Shown: positions 47,837 to 56,862 of the stretch, in pieces
Layout of the letters: every line of letters begins with the position of its first letter
Position numbering within the stretch: position 1 is the stretch's first letter
Program-made: the position numbers and the translations under genes
The notes under the pieces: generated by a model
Seen by the model: only the letters and a program-made list of their open reading frames with translations
Told to the model about the DNA's origin: nothing
Database searches by the model: none
Origin: Variovorax sp. V93
GTDB taxonomy: Bacteria > Pseudomonadota > Gammaproteobacteria > Burkholderiales > Burkholderiaceae_C
Reading direction: 5' to 3'
Assembly: GCF_041154485.1 (NCBI RefSeq)
Contig: NZ_AP028669.1
Span: forward strand, 1,550,001 to 1,614,000
DNA length: 64,000 bases

Positions 47837-49147
47837 TCAGCGCTTGCCGATGGGCTGCACGTCGCGCTTGGGCGAGCCTTCGAACAGCTGGCGCGGGCGG
47901 CCGATCTTGTACTCGGGGTCGCCGATCATTTCGTTCAGCTGCGCAATCCAGCCGACCGTGCGGGCCAGCGCGAAGATCGCGGTGAACAGCGGCACCGGGA
48001 TGCCGATGGCGCGCTGCACGATGCCCGAGTAGAAGTCGACGTTCGGGTAGAGCTTGCGCGACACGAAGTACTCGTCTTCCAGCGCGATCTTCTCGAGTTC
48101 CTTGGCGAGCTTGAACAGCGGGTCTTGTTCCAGGCCCAGCTCGGTCAGCACTTCGTTGCAGGTTTCCTGCATCAGCTTGGCGCGCGGGTCGTAGTTCTTG
48201 TACACGCGGTGGCCGAAGCCCATGAGCTTGACGTTCGAGTTCTTGTCCTTGACCTTCTTGATGAACTCGCCGATCTTCTCCACGCCGCCTTCCTTCTGGA
48301 TGTCGTAGAGCATGTTGAGCGCCGCTTCGTTGGCGCCGCCGTGGGCCGGGCCCCACAGGCATGCCACGCCGGCCGCAATGGCCGCGAAGGGGTTGGTGCC
48401 CGACGAGCCGCACAGGCGCACGGTCGAGGTCGAGGCGTTCTGCTCGTGGTCCGCGTGCAGGATGAAGATGCGGTCGAGCGCGCGCTCGAGCACCGGGTTC
48501 ACCTTGTACTCTTCGCACGGCGTGGCGAACATCATGTGCAGGAAGTTGCCCGCATAGCTGAGGTCGTTCTTCGGGTACATGTACGGCTGGCCGATCGTGT
48601 ACTTGTAGGCCATGGCCACGAGCGTGGGCATCTTCGCGATCAGGCGGATCGCGGCGATCTCGCGGTGCTCGGGATTGTTGATGTCCGTGCTGTCGTGATA
48701 GAAGGCCGACAGGGCGCCCACCAGGCCGGTCATGATGGCCATCGGATGCGCGTCGCGGCGGAAGCCGCGCAGGAAGAACTGCATCTGCTCGTTGACCATC
48801 GTGTGGTTGGTCACGAGCTTGGTGAAGTTGGTCTTCTTGGCCTGGTCCGGCAGCTCGCCGTAGAGCAGCAGGTGGCAGGTCTCGAGGAAGTCGCAGTTGG
48901 TCGCGAGCTGCTCGATGGGGTAGCCGCGGTACAGCAGTTCGCCCTTGTCGCCGTCGATGTAGGTGATGGCCGACTGGCAGGCGGCGGTCGACATGAAGCC
49001 CGGGTCATAGGTGAACATGCCGGTCTGCGCATACAGCTTGCGGATGTCGATCACGTCGGGGCCGACGGTGCCCTTGTAGATCGGCAGTTCGACGCTGTCT
49101 CCGCCGTTGCTGAACGACAGCGTGGCCTTGGTATCGGAAGCTTTCAT
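47837..49147 (-). CDS. gltA: Citrate synthase
   Basis: Type II citrate synthase (436 aa), the entry reaction of the TCA cycle. Catalytic histidines lie in [14 protein letters not shown] and [16 protein letters not shown]; the catalytic Asp is expected in the later VDFYSGI segment. The protein is of the hexameric, NADH-sensitive class by length. It is the last gene of the sdhCDAB-sdhE-gltA run and is followed by a strong terminator. Confidence 0.97.
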   Translation of the reverse strand: MKASDTKATLSFSNGGDSVELPIYKGTVGPDVIDIRKLYAQTGMFTYDPGFMSTAACQSAITYIDGDKGELLYRGYPIEQLATNCDFLETCHLLLYGELPDQAKKTNFTKLVTNHTMVNEQMQFFLRGFRRDAHPMAIMTGLVGALSAFYHDSTDINNPEHREIAAIRLIAKMPTLVAMAYKYTIGQPYMYPKNDLSYAGNFLHMMFATPCEEYKVNPVLERALDRIFILHADHEQNASTSTVRLCGSSGTNPFAAIAAGVACLWGPAHGGANEAALNMLYDIQKEGGVEKIGEFIKKVKDKNSNVKLMGFGHRVYKNYDPRAKLMQETCNEVLTELGLEQDPLFKLAKELEKIALEDEYFVSRKLYPNVDFYSGIVQRAIGIPVPLFTAIFALARTVGWIAQLNEMIGDPEYKIGRPRQLFEGSPKRDVQPIGKR

Positions 49148-49171
49148 TTCGGGTTTCTTTCAGAGGAGTAT

Positions 49172-49495
49172 TCAGGAGGGCGAAGAGGAAACGGAGGTTG
49201 CGGGACGCTGCGCGCCGTCGGTGCGCATCAGCTGCAGCAACTCGACCACCTCGGCCCCGGCCCATGCGGGCTCGGGCTCCTTTCTTCGCAGGAGAAGATC
49301 GAGGAGATCGTTGTCCGACAGGTCCATCAAGGTCTCCATCGCTCCCGCCTGGCCGTTGGTCATGCGGGATTCGTGCCGCTCGAAGAAGCGGGCGATGAAC
49401 AGGTCGTTCTCGAGCAGGCCGCGCCGGCAGCGCCATTTCAGCTTGCTCAGCGCGCGTTCGCTGATCAGCTCGGACGGGTCGGCGGCGGTTTGCAT
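49172..49495 (-). CDS. sdhE: FAD assembly factor SdhE
   Basis: SdhE (107 aa) attaches FAD covalently to SdhA. The hallmark RGxxExD is present as CRRGLLENDLFIARFF. A Ser/Thr-rich C-terminal tail of about 12 residues is extra. It lies between sdhB (19 bases) and gltA (24 bases), where its product would be made together with SdhA. Confidence 0.92.
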   Translation of the reverse strand: MQTAADPSELISERALSKLKWRCRRGLLENDLFIARFFERHESRMTNGQAGAMETLMDLSDNDLLDLLLRRKEPEPAWAGAEVVELLQLMRTDGAQRPATSVSSSPS

Positions 49496-49514
49496 GGTTT
49501 CTCTCGGAAAAGGA

Positions 49515-50216
49515 TCAGATGGCGCGGCGCACCATCAGTTCCTTGATCTTGCCGATCGCCTTGGTCGGGTTCAGGTTCTTCGGGCACACATCGACGCAGT
49601 TCATGATCGTGTGGCAGCGGAACAGGCGGTACGGGTCTTCGAGGTTGTCCAGGCGTTCGGCGGTGGCTTCGTCGCGGCTGTCGGCGATGAAGCGGTAGGC
49701 CTGCAGCAGGCCGGCCGGGCCCACGAACTTGTCGGGGTTCCACCAGAAACTCGGGCAGCTGGTGGAGCAGCTCGCGCACAGGATGCACTCGTACAGGCCG
49801 TTGAGCTCGTCGCGCTCCTCGGGCGACTGCAGGCGCTCCTTCTCGGGCGGCACGTTGTCGTTCTGCAGGTACGGCTTGATCGAGTTGTACTGCTTGAAGA
49901 ACTGCGTCATGTCCACGATCAGGTCGCGGATGACGGGCAGGCCCGGCAACGGCTTGAGCACGATCGTGCCCTTGAGCGTGAGCATGTTGGTCAGGCAGGC
50001 GAGGCCGTTCTTGCCGTTGATGTTCATCGCGTCGGAGCCGCAGACGCCTTCGCGGCACGAGCGGCGGAACGACAGCGTGGGATCCTGCGCCTTGAGCTTC
50101 ATCAGGGCGTCGAGCAGCATGCGCTCATGGCCGTCGAGTTCGATCTCGACTGTCTGCATGTAGGGCTTGGCGTCCTTGTCCGGGTCGTAGCGGTAGATCT
50201 GGAATGTGCGCTTCAT
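49515..50216 (-). CDS. sdhB: Succinate dehydrogenase iron-sulphur subunit
   Basis: SdhB (233 aa) carries electrons from the flavin to ubiquinone. Three clusters are visible: [2Fe-2S] in SCREGVCGSDAMNINGKNG and the following Cys, [4Fe-4S] in CILCASCSTSCPSFW, and [3Fe-4S] in CHTIMNCVDVCPKNLNP. It is 27 bases downstream of sdhA. Confidence 0.97.
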   Translation of the reverse strand: MKRTFQIYRYDPDKDAKPYMQTVEIELDGHERMLLDALMKLKAQDPTLSFRRSCREGVCGSDAMNINGKNGLACLTNMLTLKGTIVLKPLPGLPVIRDLIVDMTQFFKQYNSIKPYLQNDNVPPEKERLQSPEERDELNGLYECILCASCSTSCPSFWWNPDKFVGPAGLLQAYRFIADSRDEATAERLDNLEDPYRLFRCHTIMNCVDVCPKNLNPTKAIGKIKELMVRRAI

Positions 50217-50243
50217 CGTGAAACCTTGTGATGTTGTTCTTGT

Positions 50244-52052
50244 TTAGAACGTACGGACCTTGGGAGGAACGGAGTCGACCGTCAGCGGCTTGAGGTTGAC
50301 CGGCTTATAGGAGAGGCGGTTGTCCTGGCTGTACCAGAGCGTGTGCTTCATCCAGTTGGCGTCGTCGCGGCCGAGCGGCGCGACCGGGTCGTCGGCCGGG
50401 CGCTCGTAGTCCTCGACCGTGTGTGCGCCGCGGCATTCCGTGCGGGCGGCGGCCGAAACCATGGTGGCCTGCGCCACTTCGATCAGGTTGTCGACTTCGA
50501 GCGCCTCGATGCGTGCCGTGTTGAACACCTTCGACTTGTCCTTCAGGCCGATGGCGTTGACGCGCTCGCGCACGGCGGCGATCTTGACCACGCCCTCGTC
50601 CATCGAGGCCTGCTTGCGGAACACGGCGGCATGCTGCTGCATGACGGCGCGGATCTCGCCTGCCACGTCCTGCGCGTACTCGCCACCGGTGGCGGCTTCG
50701 AGGCGGTTCAGGCGCTCCAGCGTGCGGTCGGCGGCATCGGCCGGCAGCGGCTTGTGCTCCTTGTGCTTGTCGTTGAACTCGACGATGTGGTTGCCGGCCG
50801 CGCGGCCGAACACCAGCAGGTCGAGCAGCGAATTGGTGCCCAGGCGGTTGGCGCCGTGCACGCTCACGCAAGAGCATTCGCCCACCGCATAGAGGCCGTT
50901 CACCACGGCGCTGTTCTGGTCGCCCTGCTGCACCACGACCTGGCCGTTGATGTTGGTGGGGATGCCGCCCATCTGGTAGTGGATGGTCGGCACCACGGGG
51001 ATCGGCTCCTTGGTGATGTCGACGTTGGCGAAGTTCACGCCGATTTCGTACACCGAGGGCAGGCGCTTGTGGATGGTCTCGGCACCGAGGTGGTCGAGCT
51101 TCAGCAGCACGTAGTCCTTGTTGGGGCCGCAGCCGCGGCCTTCCTTGATTTCCTGGTCCATTGAGCGCGAGACGAAGTCGCGCGGCGCCAGGTCCTTCAG
51201 CGTGGGCGCATAGCGCTCCATGAAGCGCTCGCCGTTGCTGTTGAGCAGGATGGCGCCTTCGCCGCGGCAGCCTTCGGTCAGCAGCACGCCCGCGCCGGCC
51301 ACGCCGGTCGGGTGGAACTGCCAGAACTCCATGTCCTGCAGCGGAATGCCCGAACGCGCGGCCATGCCCAGGCCGTCGCCGGTGTTGATGAAGGCGTTGG
51401 TCGAGGCCTGGAAGATGCGGCCTGCGCCGCCGGTGGCCAGCAGCACGGTCTTGGCCTGCAGGATGTGCAGGTCGCCGGTTTCCATTTCGAGCGCGGTCAC
51501 GCCGACCACGTCGCCTTCGGCGTCGCGGATCAGGTCGAGCGCCATCCACTCGACGAAGAACTGGGTGCGGGCTTCGACGTTCTTCTGGTAGAGCGTGTGG
51601 AGCATCGCGTGGCCGGTACGGTCGGCCGCGGCGCAGGCGCGCTGCACGGGCTTCTCGCCGTAGTTGGCCGTGTGGCCGCCGAAGGGACGCTGGTAGATGG
51701 TGCCGTCGGGGTTGCGGTCGAAGGGCATGCCGAAGTGCTCGAGCTCGTACACGACCTTCGGGGCCTCGCGGCACATGAATTCGATCGCATCCTGGTCGCC
51801 GAGCCAGTCGGAGCCCTTGATCGTGTCGTAGAAGTGGTAGTGCCAGTTGTCCTCGCTCATGTTGCCGAGCGAGGCGCCCACGCCACCTTGGGCCGCGACG
51901 GTGTGCGAACGGGTGGGGAACACCTTGGAGAGCACGGCCACGTTCAGGCCGGCACGGGCCAGTTGCAGCGAGGCGCGCATGCCGGAGCCGCCGGCACCGA
52001 CGATCACGACGTCGAACTTGCGCTTGGTGATTTGTTCTTTTGTGTAGGTCAT
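50244..52052 (-). CDS. sdhA: Succinate dehydrogenase flavoprotein subunit
   Basis: SdhA (602 aa) oxidises succinate to fumarate with covalently bound FAD. The FAD loop VIVGAGGSGMRASLQLA is N-terminal; the flavin-His region is SHTVAAQGGVGA; the active-site segments FHPTGVAGAG and ANRLGTNSLLDLLVFGRA follow. ATG 52052 opens MTYTKEQITKRKFD; longer reading adds unrelated sequence. It lies 7 bases after sdhD. Confidence 0.97.
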   Translation of the reverse strand: MTYTKEQITKRKFDVVIVGAGGSGMRASLQLARAGLNVAVLSKVFPTRSHTVAAQGGVGASLGNMSEDNWHYHFYDTIKGSDWLGDQDAIEFMCREAPKVVYELEHFGMPFDRNPDGTIYQRPFGGHTANYGEKPVQRACAAADRTGHAMLHTLYQKNVEARTQFFVEWMALDLIRDAEGDVVGVTALEMETGDLHILQAKTVLLATGGAGRIFQASTNAFINTGDGLGMAARSGIPLQDMEFWQFHPTGVAGAGVLLTEGCRGEGAILLNSNGERFMERYAPTLKDLAPRDFVSRSMDQEIKEGRGCGPNKDYVLLKLDHLGAETIHKRLPSVYEIGVNFANVDITKEPIPVVPTIHYQMGGIPTNINGQVVVQQGDQNSAVVNGLYAVGECSCVSVHGANRLGTNSLLDLLVFGRAAGNHIVEFNDKHKEHKPLPADAADRTLERLNRLEAATGGEYAQDVAGEIRAVMQQHAAVFRKQASMDEGVVKIAAVRERVNAIGLKDKSKVFNTARIEALEVDNLIEVAQATMVSAAARTECRGAHTVEDYERPADDPVAPLGRDDANWMKHTLWYSQDNRLSYKPVNLKPLTVDSVPPKVRTF

Positions 52053-52059
52053 GGTGGGG

Positions 52060-52425
52060 TCAGATCTTCCAAAGCACTTGAATGGCCCAACCCGCACAAC
52101 CGACAAGCCAGACGATGGTGAAAATTTGCAGGGCAAGGCGAATGCCGACGGGCTGGATGTAGTCCATCCACACGTCGCGCATGCCGACCCACACGTGATA
52201 GAGCAGGGCGGCGATCACCGAGAAGGTCAGCACCTTCATCCACTGCGCCGCGAAGATGCCGGCCCAGAGGTCGTAGCCGATGGGGCCGCGCGTGAAGATC
52301 AGCTGCGCGAGCAGGATGATCGTGAAGAGCGCCATCAGGCCGCCCGTGATGCGCTGGCTGAGCCAGTCGCGCAAACCGTAGTGCGCGCCGACGACGATGC
52401 GCTTGGAGCCGTAATTCACAGACAT
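52060..52425 (-). CDS. sdhD: Succinate dehydrogenase membrane anchor SdhD
   Basis: SdhD (121 aa), hydrophobic anchor with three spans that helps bind haem b and quinone. Spans lie at about 29-45, 55-75 and 97-117. The conserved HVWVGMRDVWMDYI holds the probable haem-ligand His and the Asp-Tyr near the quinone site. It lies 13 bases after sdhC and 7 before sdhA. Confidence 0.92.
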   Translation of the reverse strand: MSVNYGSKRIVVGAHYGLRDWLSQRITGGLMALFTIILLAQLIFTRGPIGYDLWAGIFAAQWMKVLTFSVIAALLYHVWVGMRDVWMDYIQPVGIRLALQIFTIVWLVGCAGWAIQVLWKI

Positions 52426-52438
52426 GGTTGGCTCCTTC

Positions 52439-52885
52439 TCAGTACAGGCCGAACAACTTGGCGCCGAGCACCAGGGTGAGCAGGATGCTCAGGGCCAGCG
52501 TGACCATGGCGGAGGTATGGCCGAACTCCTTGGTGACGGCGGCGTGGCTCACGTCCATCCAGAGATGGCGCAGGCCGGCGATGAAGTGGTGCAGGTAGGC
52601 CCAGATCAGCGCGAGCGCCACCAGCTTGATGAACCAGCCCGGAACGAAACCAAGGCCGCTGTTGAATGCGGCCTTGAACCTGGCGAAGGAGTAATCGGAT
52701 GAAAGCGAGGTGTCGAACATCCAGATGATGAACGGCAGCAGCAGGAACATGAGGATGCCGCTGACGCGATGCAGGATCGACACGATGCCGGCCGGCGGCA
52801 GCCGGTAGGTCGTGAGATCGGTGAAGGCATTGATGTTCCGGAATTCGCGGCGCGGCGGCCGGGGGGGAGTTGCAAGCTCTGTCAT
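52439..52885 (-). CDS. sdhC: Succinate dehydrogenase cytochrome b556 subunit
   Basis: SdhC (148 aa), the other anchor subunit. Signature pieces are SILHRVSGILMFLLLPF with the quinone-site Ser and Arg, and HHFIAGLRHLWMD with the haem-ligand His. Three spans are predicted. The start MTELATPPRPPRREFRN gives a 25-residue cytosolic N-terminus. It is the first gene of the sdh operon; the 227 bases upstream hold a candidate promoter and a small inverted repeat. Confidence 0.93.
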   Translation of the reverse strand: MTELATPPRPPRREFRNINAFTDLTTYRLPPAGIVSILHRVSGILMFLLLPFIIWMFDTSLSSDYSFARFKAAFNSGLGFVPGWFIKLVALALIWAYLHHFIAGLRHLWMDVSHAAVTKEFGHTSAMVTLALSILLTLVLGAKLFGLY

Positions 52886-52968
52886 TGGGGGGAAGGCTTT
52901 CGTGGCTTGATGGCTTGTTCTGAGAGCGAACGCTTTTGTTTCTTCTCGGGGAATGCAAACAACGCAAA

Positions 52969-52974
52969 ATTCTA
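52969..52974 (-). promoter_or_regulatory. Candidate -10 box of the sdh operon
   Basis: Minus strand GCAATAGAATTTTG contains TAGAAT at 52974-52969, 84 bases before the sdhC start codon. A consensus -35 is absent; the inverted repeat at 52977-52991 lies just upstream, in the spacer. Confidence 0.4.
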
Positions 52975-52976
52975 TT

Positions 52977-52991
52977 GCAATGCACCATTGC
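52977..52991. promoter_or_regulatory. Inverted repeat in the sdh promoter
   Basis: GCAATG-CAC-CATTGC is a perfect 6-bp inverted repeat ending two bases upstream of the candidate -10 box on the minus strand. Its location suits an operator that blocks RNA polymerase; which regulator binds is unknown. Confidence 0.4.
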
Positions 52992-53112
52992 GTGGCGGAG
53001 GTGCCCGTGTCGGCGCAGCGCTGCAGTCGGATGCTAGGGAGTTCGCGGCGTGTTGCGCACGAATCTTTGGCGCTGCGATGCTGTGGGGTCGTGATGCCAT
53101 CTGGATGCGCGC

Positions 53113-53871
53113 TCAGCCGAGCTGGTTGCGGTAGTGGTGCGTGTCGGTGCGATAGAGGCCGCGGCGCAGTTCCATCGGCGTGTCGTGGTAGGTGTGGGCC
53201 AGGCGCTCCACGCTCAGCAAAGGCATCTGCAGCGGCACGTCGAGCAGCGCGGCCTGCTCGGCATCGGGCAGCACCGCGCGGATCTTTTCTTCGGCGCGCA
53301 CCATGCGCACGCCGAATTCGGTTTCGAACATGGCGTACATCGGGCCCGGCCAGGCGCGCAGCCGCTCGGCCGTGAGACCCTTGAACGGCGCGCCGGGAAG
53401 CCAGAGGTCCTCGAGGATGGTCGGGATGCCGCCGTAGGCGAGCACGCGCCGCACCTGCAGCACCGCGTCGCCCGTGCGCAGGCCCAGGGCGCGCGCCACA
53501 TCGGCCGAGGCGCGCTGGCGGCGGCAGTCGACGATGGTGCGCTCGGCGGGGCCTTCGGTGCTTGGCGTGCCGACATCGGGCACGAGCTTGAGGAAGCGGT
53601 ATTGCACATGCTGCTCGGCATGCGTGGCGACGAAGGTGCCCTTGCCCTGGCGCCGCACCACGAGGTTTTCGGCCGAGAGTTCGTCGATGGCCTTGCGTAC
53701 CGTGCCCTGGCTCACGCGGTAGCGTACCGCCAGGTCCATCTCGCTGGGAATGGGCTCGCCCGGCTTCCACTCGCCGGCCTGCAGGCTCTGCAGGATCAGC
53801 GTCTTGATCTGCTGGTAGAGCGGACTGAAGGAGGGCGTCGCAGAATCTTCGAGGACGGTGGGGACATTCAT
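53113..53871 (-). CDS. GntR-family regulator, HutC/UTRA type
   Basis: A 252-aa GntR regulator. The winged HTH lies at about residues 15-80 (PLYQQIKTLILQSLQAGEWK, RYRVSQGTVRKAIDEL) and the UTRA ligand domain at 95-245. It is upstream of and co-directional with sdhCDAB-sdhE-gltA and divergent from mdh-tam-acnB, so it is a natural candidate for control of these TCA genes. The effector is unknown. A 12-bp palindrome lies in the gap to mdh, 40 bases upstream of this start codon. Confidence 0.9.
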   Translation of the reverse strand: MNVPTVLEDSATPSFSPLYQQIKTLILQSLQAGEWKPGEPIPSEMDLAVRYRVSQGTVRKAIDELSAENLVVRRQGKGTFVATHAEQHVQYRFLKLVPDVGTPSTEGPAERTIVDCRRQRASADVARALGLRTGDAVLQVRRVLAYGGIPTILEDLWLPGAPFKGLTAERLRAWPGPMYAMFETEFGVRMVRAEEKIRAVLPDAEQAALLDVPLQMPLLSVERLAHTYHDTPMELRRGLYRTDTHHYRNQLG

Positions 53872-53910
53872 GGCAGCGGTGGAGGCGCCGTGGCGGAACC
53901 CCGGAGCATA

Positions 53911-53922
53911 TCTTATATAAGA
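53911..53922. promoter_or_regulatory. Palindromic operator candidate for the GntR regulator
   Basis: TCTTATATAAGA is a perfect 12-bp palindrome, followed after two bases by a further half-site ATAAGAC. It is the only strongly AT-rich element in the divergent region and lies 28 bases upstream of the mdh -10 candidate, at or near its -35. Confidence 0.55.
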
Positions 53923-53949
53923 CATAAGACGAGGCTCGTCGAATCGGCT

Positions 53950-53955
53950 TAAAAT
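53950..53955 (+). promoter_or_regulatory. Candidate -10 box of mdh
   Basis: CGGCTTAAAATGCG contains TAAAAT at 53950-53955. The leader would be about 92 bases to the mdh ATG. The upstream palindrome would overlap the -35 zone. Confidence 0.45.
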
Positions 53956-54054
53956 GCGGGCCGGCCTGCGCCGCGGGAAGGATTCCCGCCCTGCAGGACC
54001 ATCGGCGCCACGCGCGCCCGCCGATACCGTTTCACCACCTTCTGGAGTCTTCCC

Positions 54055-55041
54055 ATGAGCAAAAAACCCGTCCGCGTTGCCGTCACCGGTGCCGCCGGCC
54101 AAATCGGTTACGCCCTGTTGTTCCGTATCGCGTCCGGCGAAATGCTCGGCAAGGACCAGCCGGTCATCCTGCAACTGCTCGAGATCCCCGACGAGAAGGC
54201 CCAGAAGGCGCTCAAGGGCGTGATGATGGAACTCGACGACTGCGCCTTCCCGCTGCTGGCTGGCATGGAAGCCCATGGCGACCCGATGACCGCCTTCAAG
54301 GACGCCGACTACGCCCTCTTGGTCGGTTCGCGTCCGCGCGGCCCGGGCATGGAGCGTGCCGAGCTGCTGGCCGTCAACGGCGCCATCTTCACGGCGCAGG
54401 GCAAGGCGCTCAACGCCGTGGCCAGCCGCAACGTCAAGGTGCTGGTGGTGGGCAACCCGGCCAACACCAATGCCTACATCGCCATGAAGAGCGCACCCGA
54501 CCTGCCGCGCAAGAACTTCACCGCCATGCTGCGCCTGGACCACAACCGCGCCGCCAGCCAGATCGCCGCCAAGACCGGCAAGCCCGTGGCCGACATCGAA
54601 AAGCTCGTCGTCTGGGGCAACCACTCGCCCACGATGTACGCCGACTACCGCTTTGCCACCATCAAGGGCGAGAGCGTCGCCAAGATGATCAACGACCAGG
54701 AATGGAACGCCAACACCTTCCTGCCGACCGTCGGCAAGCGCGGCGCGGCCATCATCGAGGCCCGTGGCCTGTCGTCGGCCGCCTCGGCCGCCAACGCCGC
54801 CATCGACCACATGCGCGACTGGGCCCTGGGCACCAACGGCAAGTGGGTCACCATGGGCATCCCGTCGGACGGCCAGTACGGCATTCCGAAGGACACGATG
54901 TTCGGCTTCCCGGTCACCTGTGAAAACGGCGAGTACAAGCTGGTCGAAGGCCTGGAAATCGACGCATTCAGCCAGGAACGCATCAACAAGACGCTCGAAG
55001 AGCTGCAAGGCGAACAAGCCGGCGTTGCGCACCTGATCTAA
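54055..55041 (+). CDS. mdh: Malate dehydrogenase
   Basis: NAD-dependent malate dehydrogenase (328 aa). The nucleotide loop is [15 protein letters not shown]; substrate-binding arginines lie in [15 protein letters not shown] and MLRLDHNRA; the catalytic His is in [13 protein letters not shown]. This is the longer, cytosolic-MDH-like type usual in Burkholderiales. ATG 54055 has GGAG 7 bases upstream. It leads a plus-strand unit with tam, a CitE-like lyase, a secreted protein and acnB. Confidence 0.97.
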   Translation: MSKKPVRVAVTGAAGQIGYALLFRIASGEMLGKDQPVILQLLEIPDEKAQKALKGVMMELDDCAFPLLAGMEAHGDPMTAFKDADYALLVGSRPRGPGMERAELLAVNGAIFTAQGKALNAVASRNVKVLVVGNPANTNAYIAMKSAPDLPRKNFTAMLRLDHNRAASQIAAKTGKPVADIEKLVVWGNHSPTMYADYRFATIKGESVAKMINDQEWNANTFLPTVGKRGAAIIEARGLSSAASAANAAIDHMRDWALGTNGKWVTMGIPSDGQYGIPKDTMFGFPVTCENGEYKLVEGLEIDAFSQERINKTLEELQGEQAGVAHLI

Positions 55042-55056
55042 GCAGGACCGGCCGGC

Positions 55057-55836
55057 ATGCTCGACTGGAACCCCGCGCTCTACCGTCGCTACGAGGACGA
55101 GCGCACCCGCCCTGCACAGGAACTCCTGGCGCGGGTGCCGTTGTCCGGAGCGGCCCGCGTGGTCGACCTCGGCTGCGGCCCGGGCAATTCCACCGAACTG
55201 CTGGCCAATCGGTTCCCGCAGGCGCAAGTCGTCGGGACCGACAACTCCGAAGCCATGCTGGCCAGCGCGCGCGAGCGCCTGCCGCAGGCGCGCTTCGAGT
55301 TGAGCGACATCGCGACCTGGGCGCCGCAAGACGAAGCGCCCGACCTCATTTACGCCAATGCAGCCCTGCAGTGGGTGCCGGATCACGAGCAGCTGATCCC
55401 GCGCCTGTTCGCTGCGCTGGCCCCCGGTGGCGTGCTCGCCATCCAGATGCCCGACAACCGCGAGGAGCCCACGCACCGCCTGATGCGCGCCGTGGCCGCC
55501 GAGGCGCCCTGGGCCGAGCCCATCGGCGATGCCGACCGGCTGCGCACCTTGCTGCTGCCGCTGGGCGGCTACTACGACCTGCTCGCGCCCGTCGCGGCCA
55601 GGGTCGATGTGTGGCACACCATCTACCAGCACCCGATGGCCGATGCCGCCGCCATCGTCGAATGGGTGCGCGGCACCGGGCTCAAGCCCTTCGTCGACCG
55701 CCTGCCGGCCGACCTGCAGGCCAGCTACCTGGCCGAGTACGAGCGCCGCGTGGACCAGGCCTATCCGGCGCGCACCGACGGCAAGCGGCTGCTGGCCTTC
55801 CCGCGCATGTTCATCGTGGCGCAGAGAAAAGCATGA
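55057..55836 (+). CDS. tam: Trans-aconitate 2-methyltransferase
   Basis: Tam (259 aa) methylates trans-aconitate, a spontaneous by-product of the aconitase reaction that inhibits the TCA cycle. The SAM-binding loop is VVDLGCGPGNST; the N-terminus LDWNPALYRRYEDERTRPA, NAALQWVPDH and MPDNREEPTH are family-typical. It lies 15 bases after mdh and overlaps the next gene (ATGA). acnB lies three genes on, which supports the role. Confidence 0.9.
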   Translation: MLDWNPALYRRYEDERTRPAQELLARVPLSGAARVVDLGCGPGNSTELLANRFPQAQVVGTDNSEAMLASARERLPQARFELSDIATWAPQDEAPDLIYANAALQWVPDHEQLIPRLFAALAPGGVLAIQMPDNREEPTHRLMRAVAAEAPWAEPIGDADRLRTLLLPLGGYYDLLAPVAARVDVWHTIYQHPMADAAAIVEWVRGTGLKPFVDRLPADLQASYLAEYERRVDQAYPARTDGKRLLAFPRMFIVAQRKA

Positions 55837-56831
55837 CCAAGAGCGCTCATCCCGCGGAAGTACTGCTAGGCGCGCAGGCCGGCGCTGTGACCTTGCCCGT
55901 GTGCGACCACTACAGCGGCGTCGAGGCGCGCATGAAGAAGAGCCTGGCGCTGCAGGCCGAGATGGCCGACGAATTCGGCGCCTGCGTGTTCGACGTCACG
56001 CTCGATTGCGAGGACGGCGCCCCCGTGGGCGGCGAGGCGGAGCATGCCGCGCTCGTGACCGAACTGGCATTGGCCGCCAAGCCCGGCATGCGCGTGGGCG
56101 TGCGCGTCCACCCGGTGGACCATCCCGCCTTTGCCGGTGACGTGATCACCATCGCCGGCCGCGCCGGCCACCGGCTCAGCCACCTGATGGTGCCCAAGGT
56201 CGAGTCCGCGGCCGACGTGGCGCAGGCGGTGGCGGCGCTCGAGGCGGCCGATGCCGATGCGCTGCCGCTGCATGTGCTGATCGAATCGCCGCTGGCCGTG
56301 CACAACGCGTTCGAGATCGCCGCGCATCCGCGCGTGCAATCGCTGAGTTTCGGCCTGATGGACTTTGTCTCTGCCCATGCGGGCGCCATTCCCGCCGATG
56401 GCATGGGGGCCGTCGGCCAGTTCACGCATCCGCTGGTGGTGCGCGCCAAGCTGGCCATCGCCTCCGCTGCGCATGCATACGGCAAGGTGCCTTCGCACTG
56501 CGTGGTCACCGAGTTCAACGACACCGACGCCATGCGCATGGCAGCCCGCAAGGCGGCCGCCGAATTCGGGTATACGCGCATGTGGAGCATTCACCCGAAC
56601 CAGATCCGGCCCATCCTGGAGGCGTTTGCGCCCGATGAGGCGCAGATTCAAATTGCCATAAAAATCATTACAAATGCGGCTCTCGCGGATTGGGCTCCGA
56701 CCCAAATTGATGGCACATTGCACGACCGCGCGAGCTATCGCCATTTTTGGCAAGTGCTGACGCGTGCCCACGCAACAGGGCGCGCGTTGCCTCCCGAGGC
56801 GAAAGCCTGGTTTGCACTCGCGGCCTCCTGA
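55833..56831 (+). CDS. HpcH/HpaI-family CoA-ester lyase (CitE/malyl-CoA lyase-like)
   Basis: A 332-aa TIM-barrel lyase. Family pieces are the Mg-binding VTLDCEDGAPVGGE, RVHPVDHPAFAGD, HLMVPKVESAADV and IESPLAVHNAFEIAAHP. The active site is intact, but whether it cleaves malyl-CoA, methylmalyl-CoA or another ester cannot be told. It overlaps tam (ATGA) in the mdh-acnB unit. Its last 35 codons are strikingly AT-richer than the rest (56640-56760), although the frame continues normally. Confidence 0.85.
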   Translation: MTKSAHPAEVLLGAQAGAVTLPVCDHYSGVEARMKKSLALQAEMADEFGACVFDVTLDCEDGAPVGGEAEHAALVTELALAAKPGMRVGVRVHPVDHPAFAGDVITIAGRAGHRLSHLMVPKVESAADVAQAVAALEAADADALPLHVLIESPLAVHNAFEIAAHPRVQSLSFGLMDFVSAHAGAIPADGMGAVGQFTHPLVVRAKLAIASAAHAYGKVPSHCVVTEFNDTDAMRMAARKAAAEFGYTRMWSIHPNQIRPILEAFAPDEAQIQIAIKIITNAALADWAPTQIDGTLHDRASYRHFWQVLTRAHATGRALPPEAKAWFALAAS

Positions 56832-56862
56832 AACTTCCGAATCCAGCCCCAAGGAAACACCC

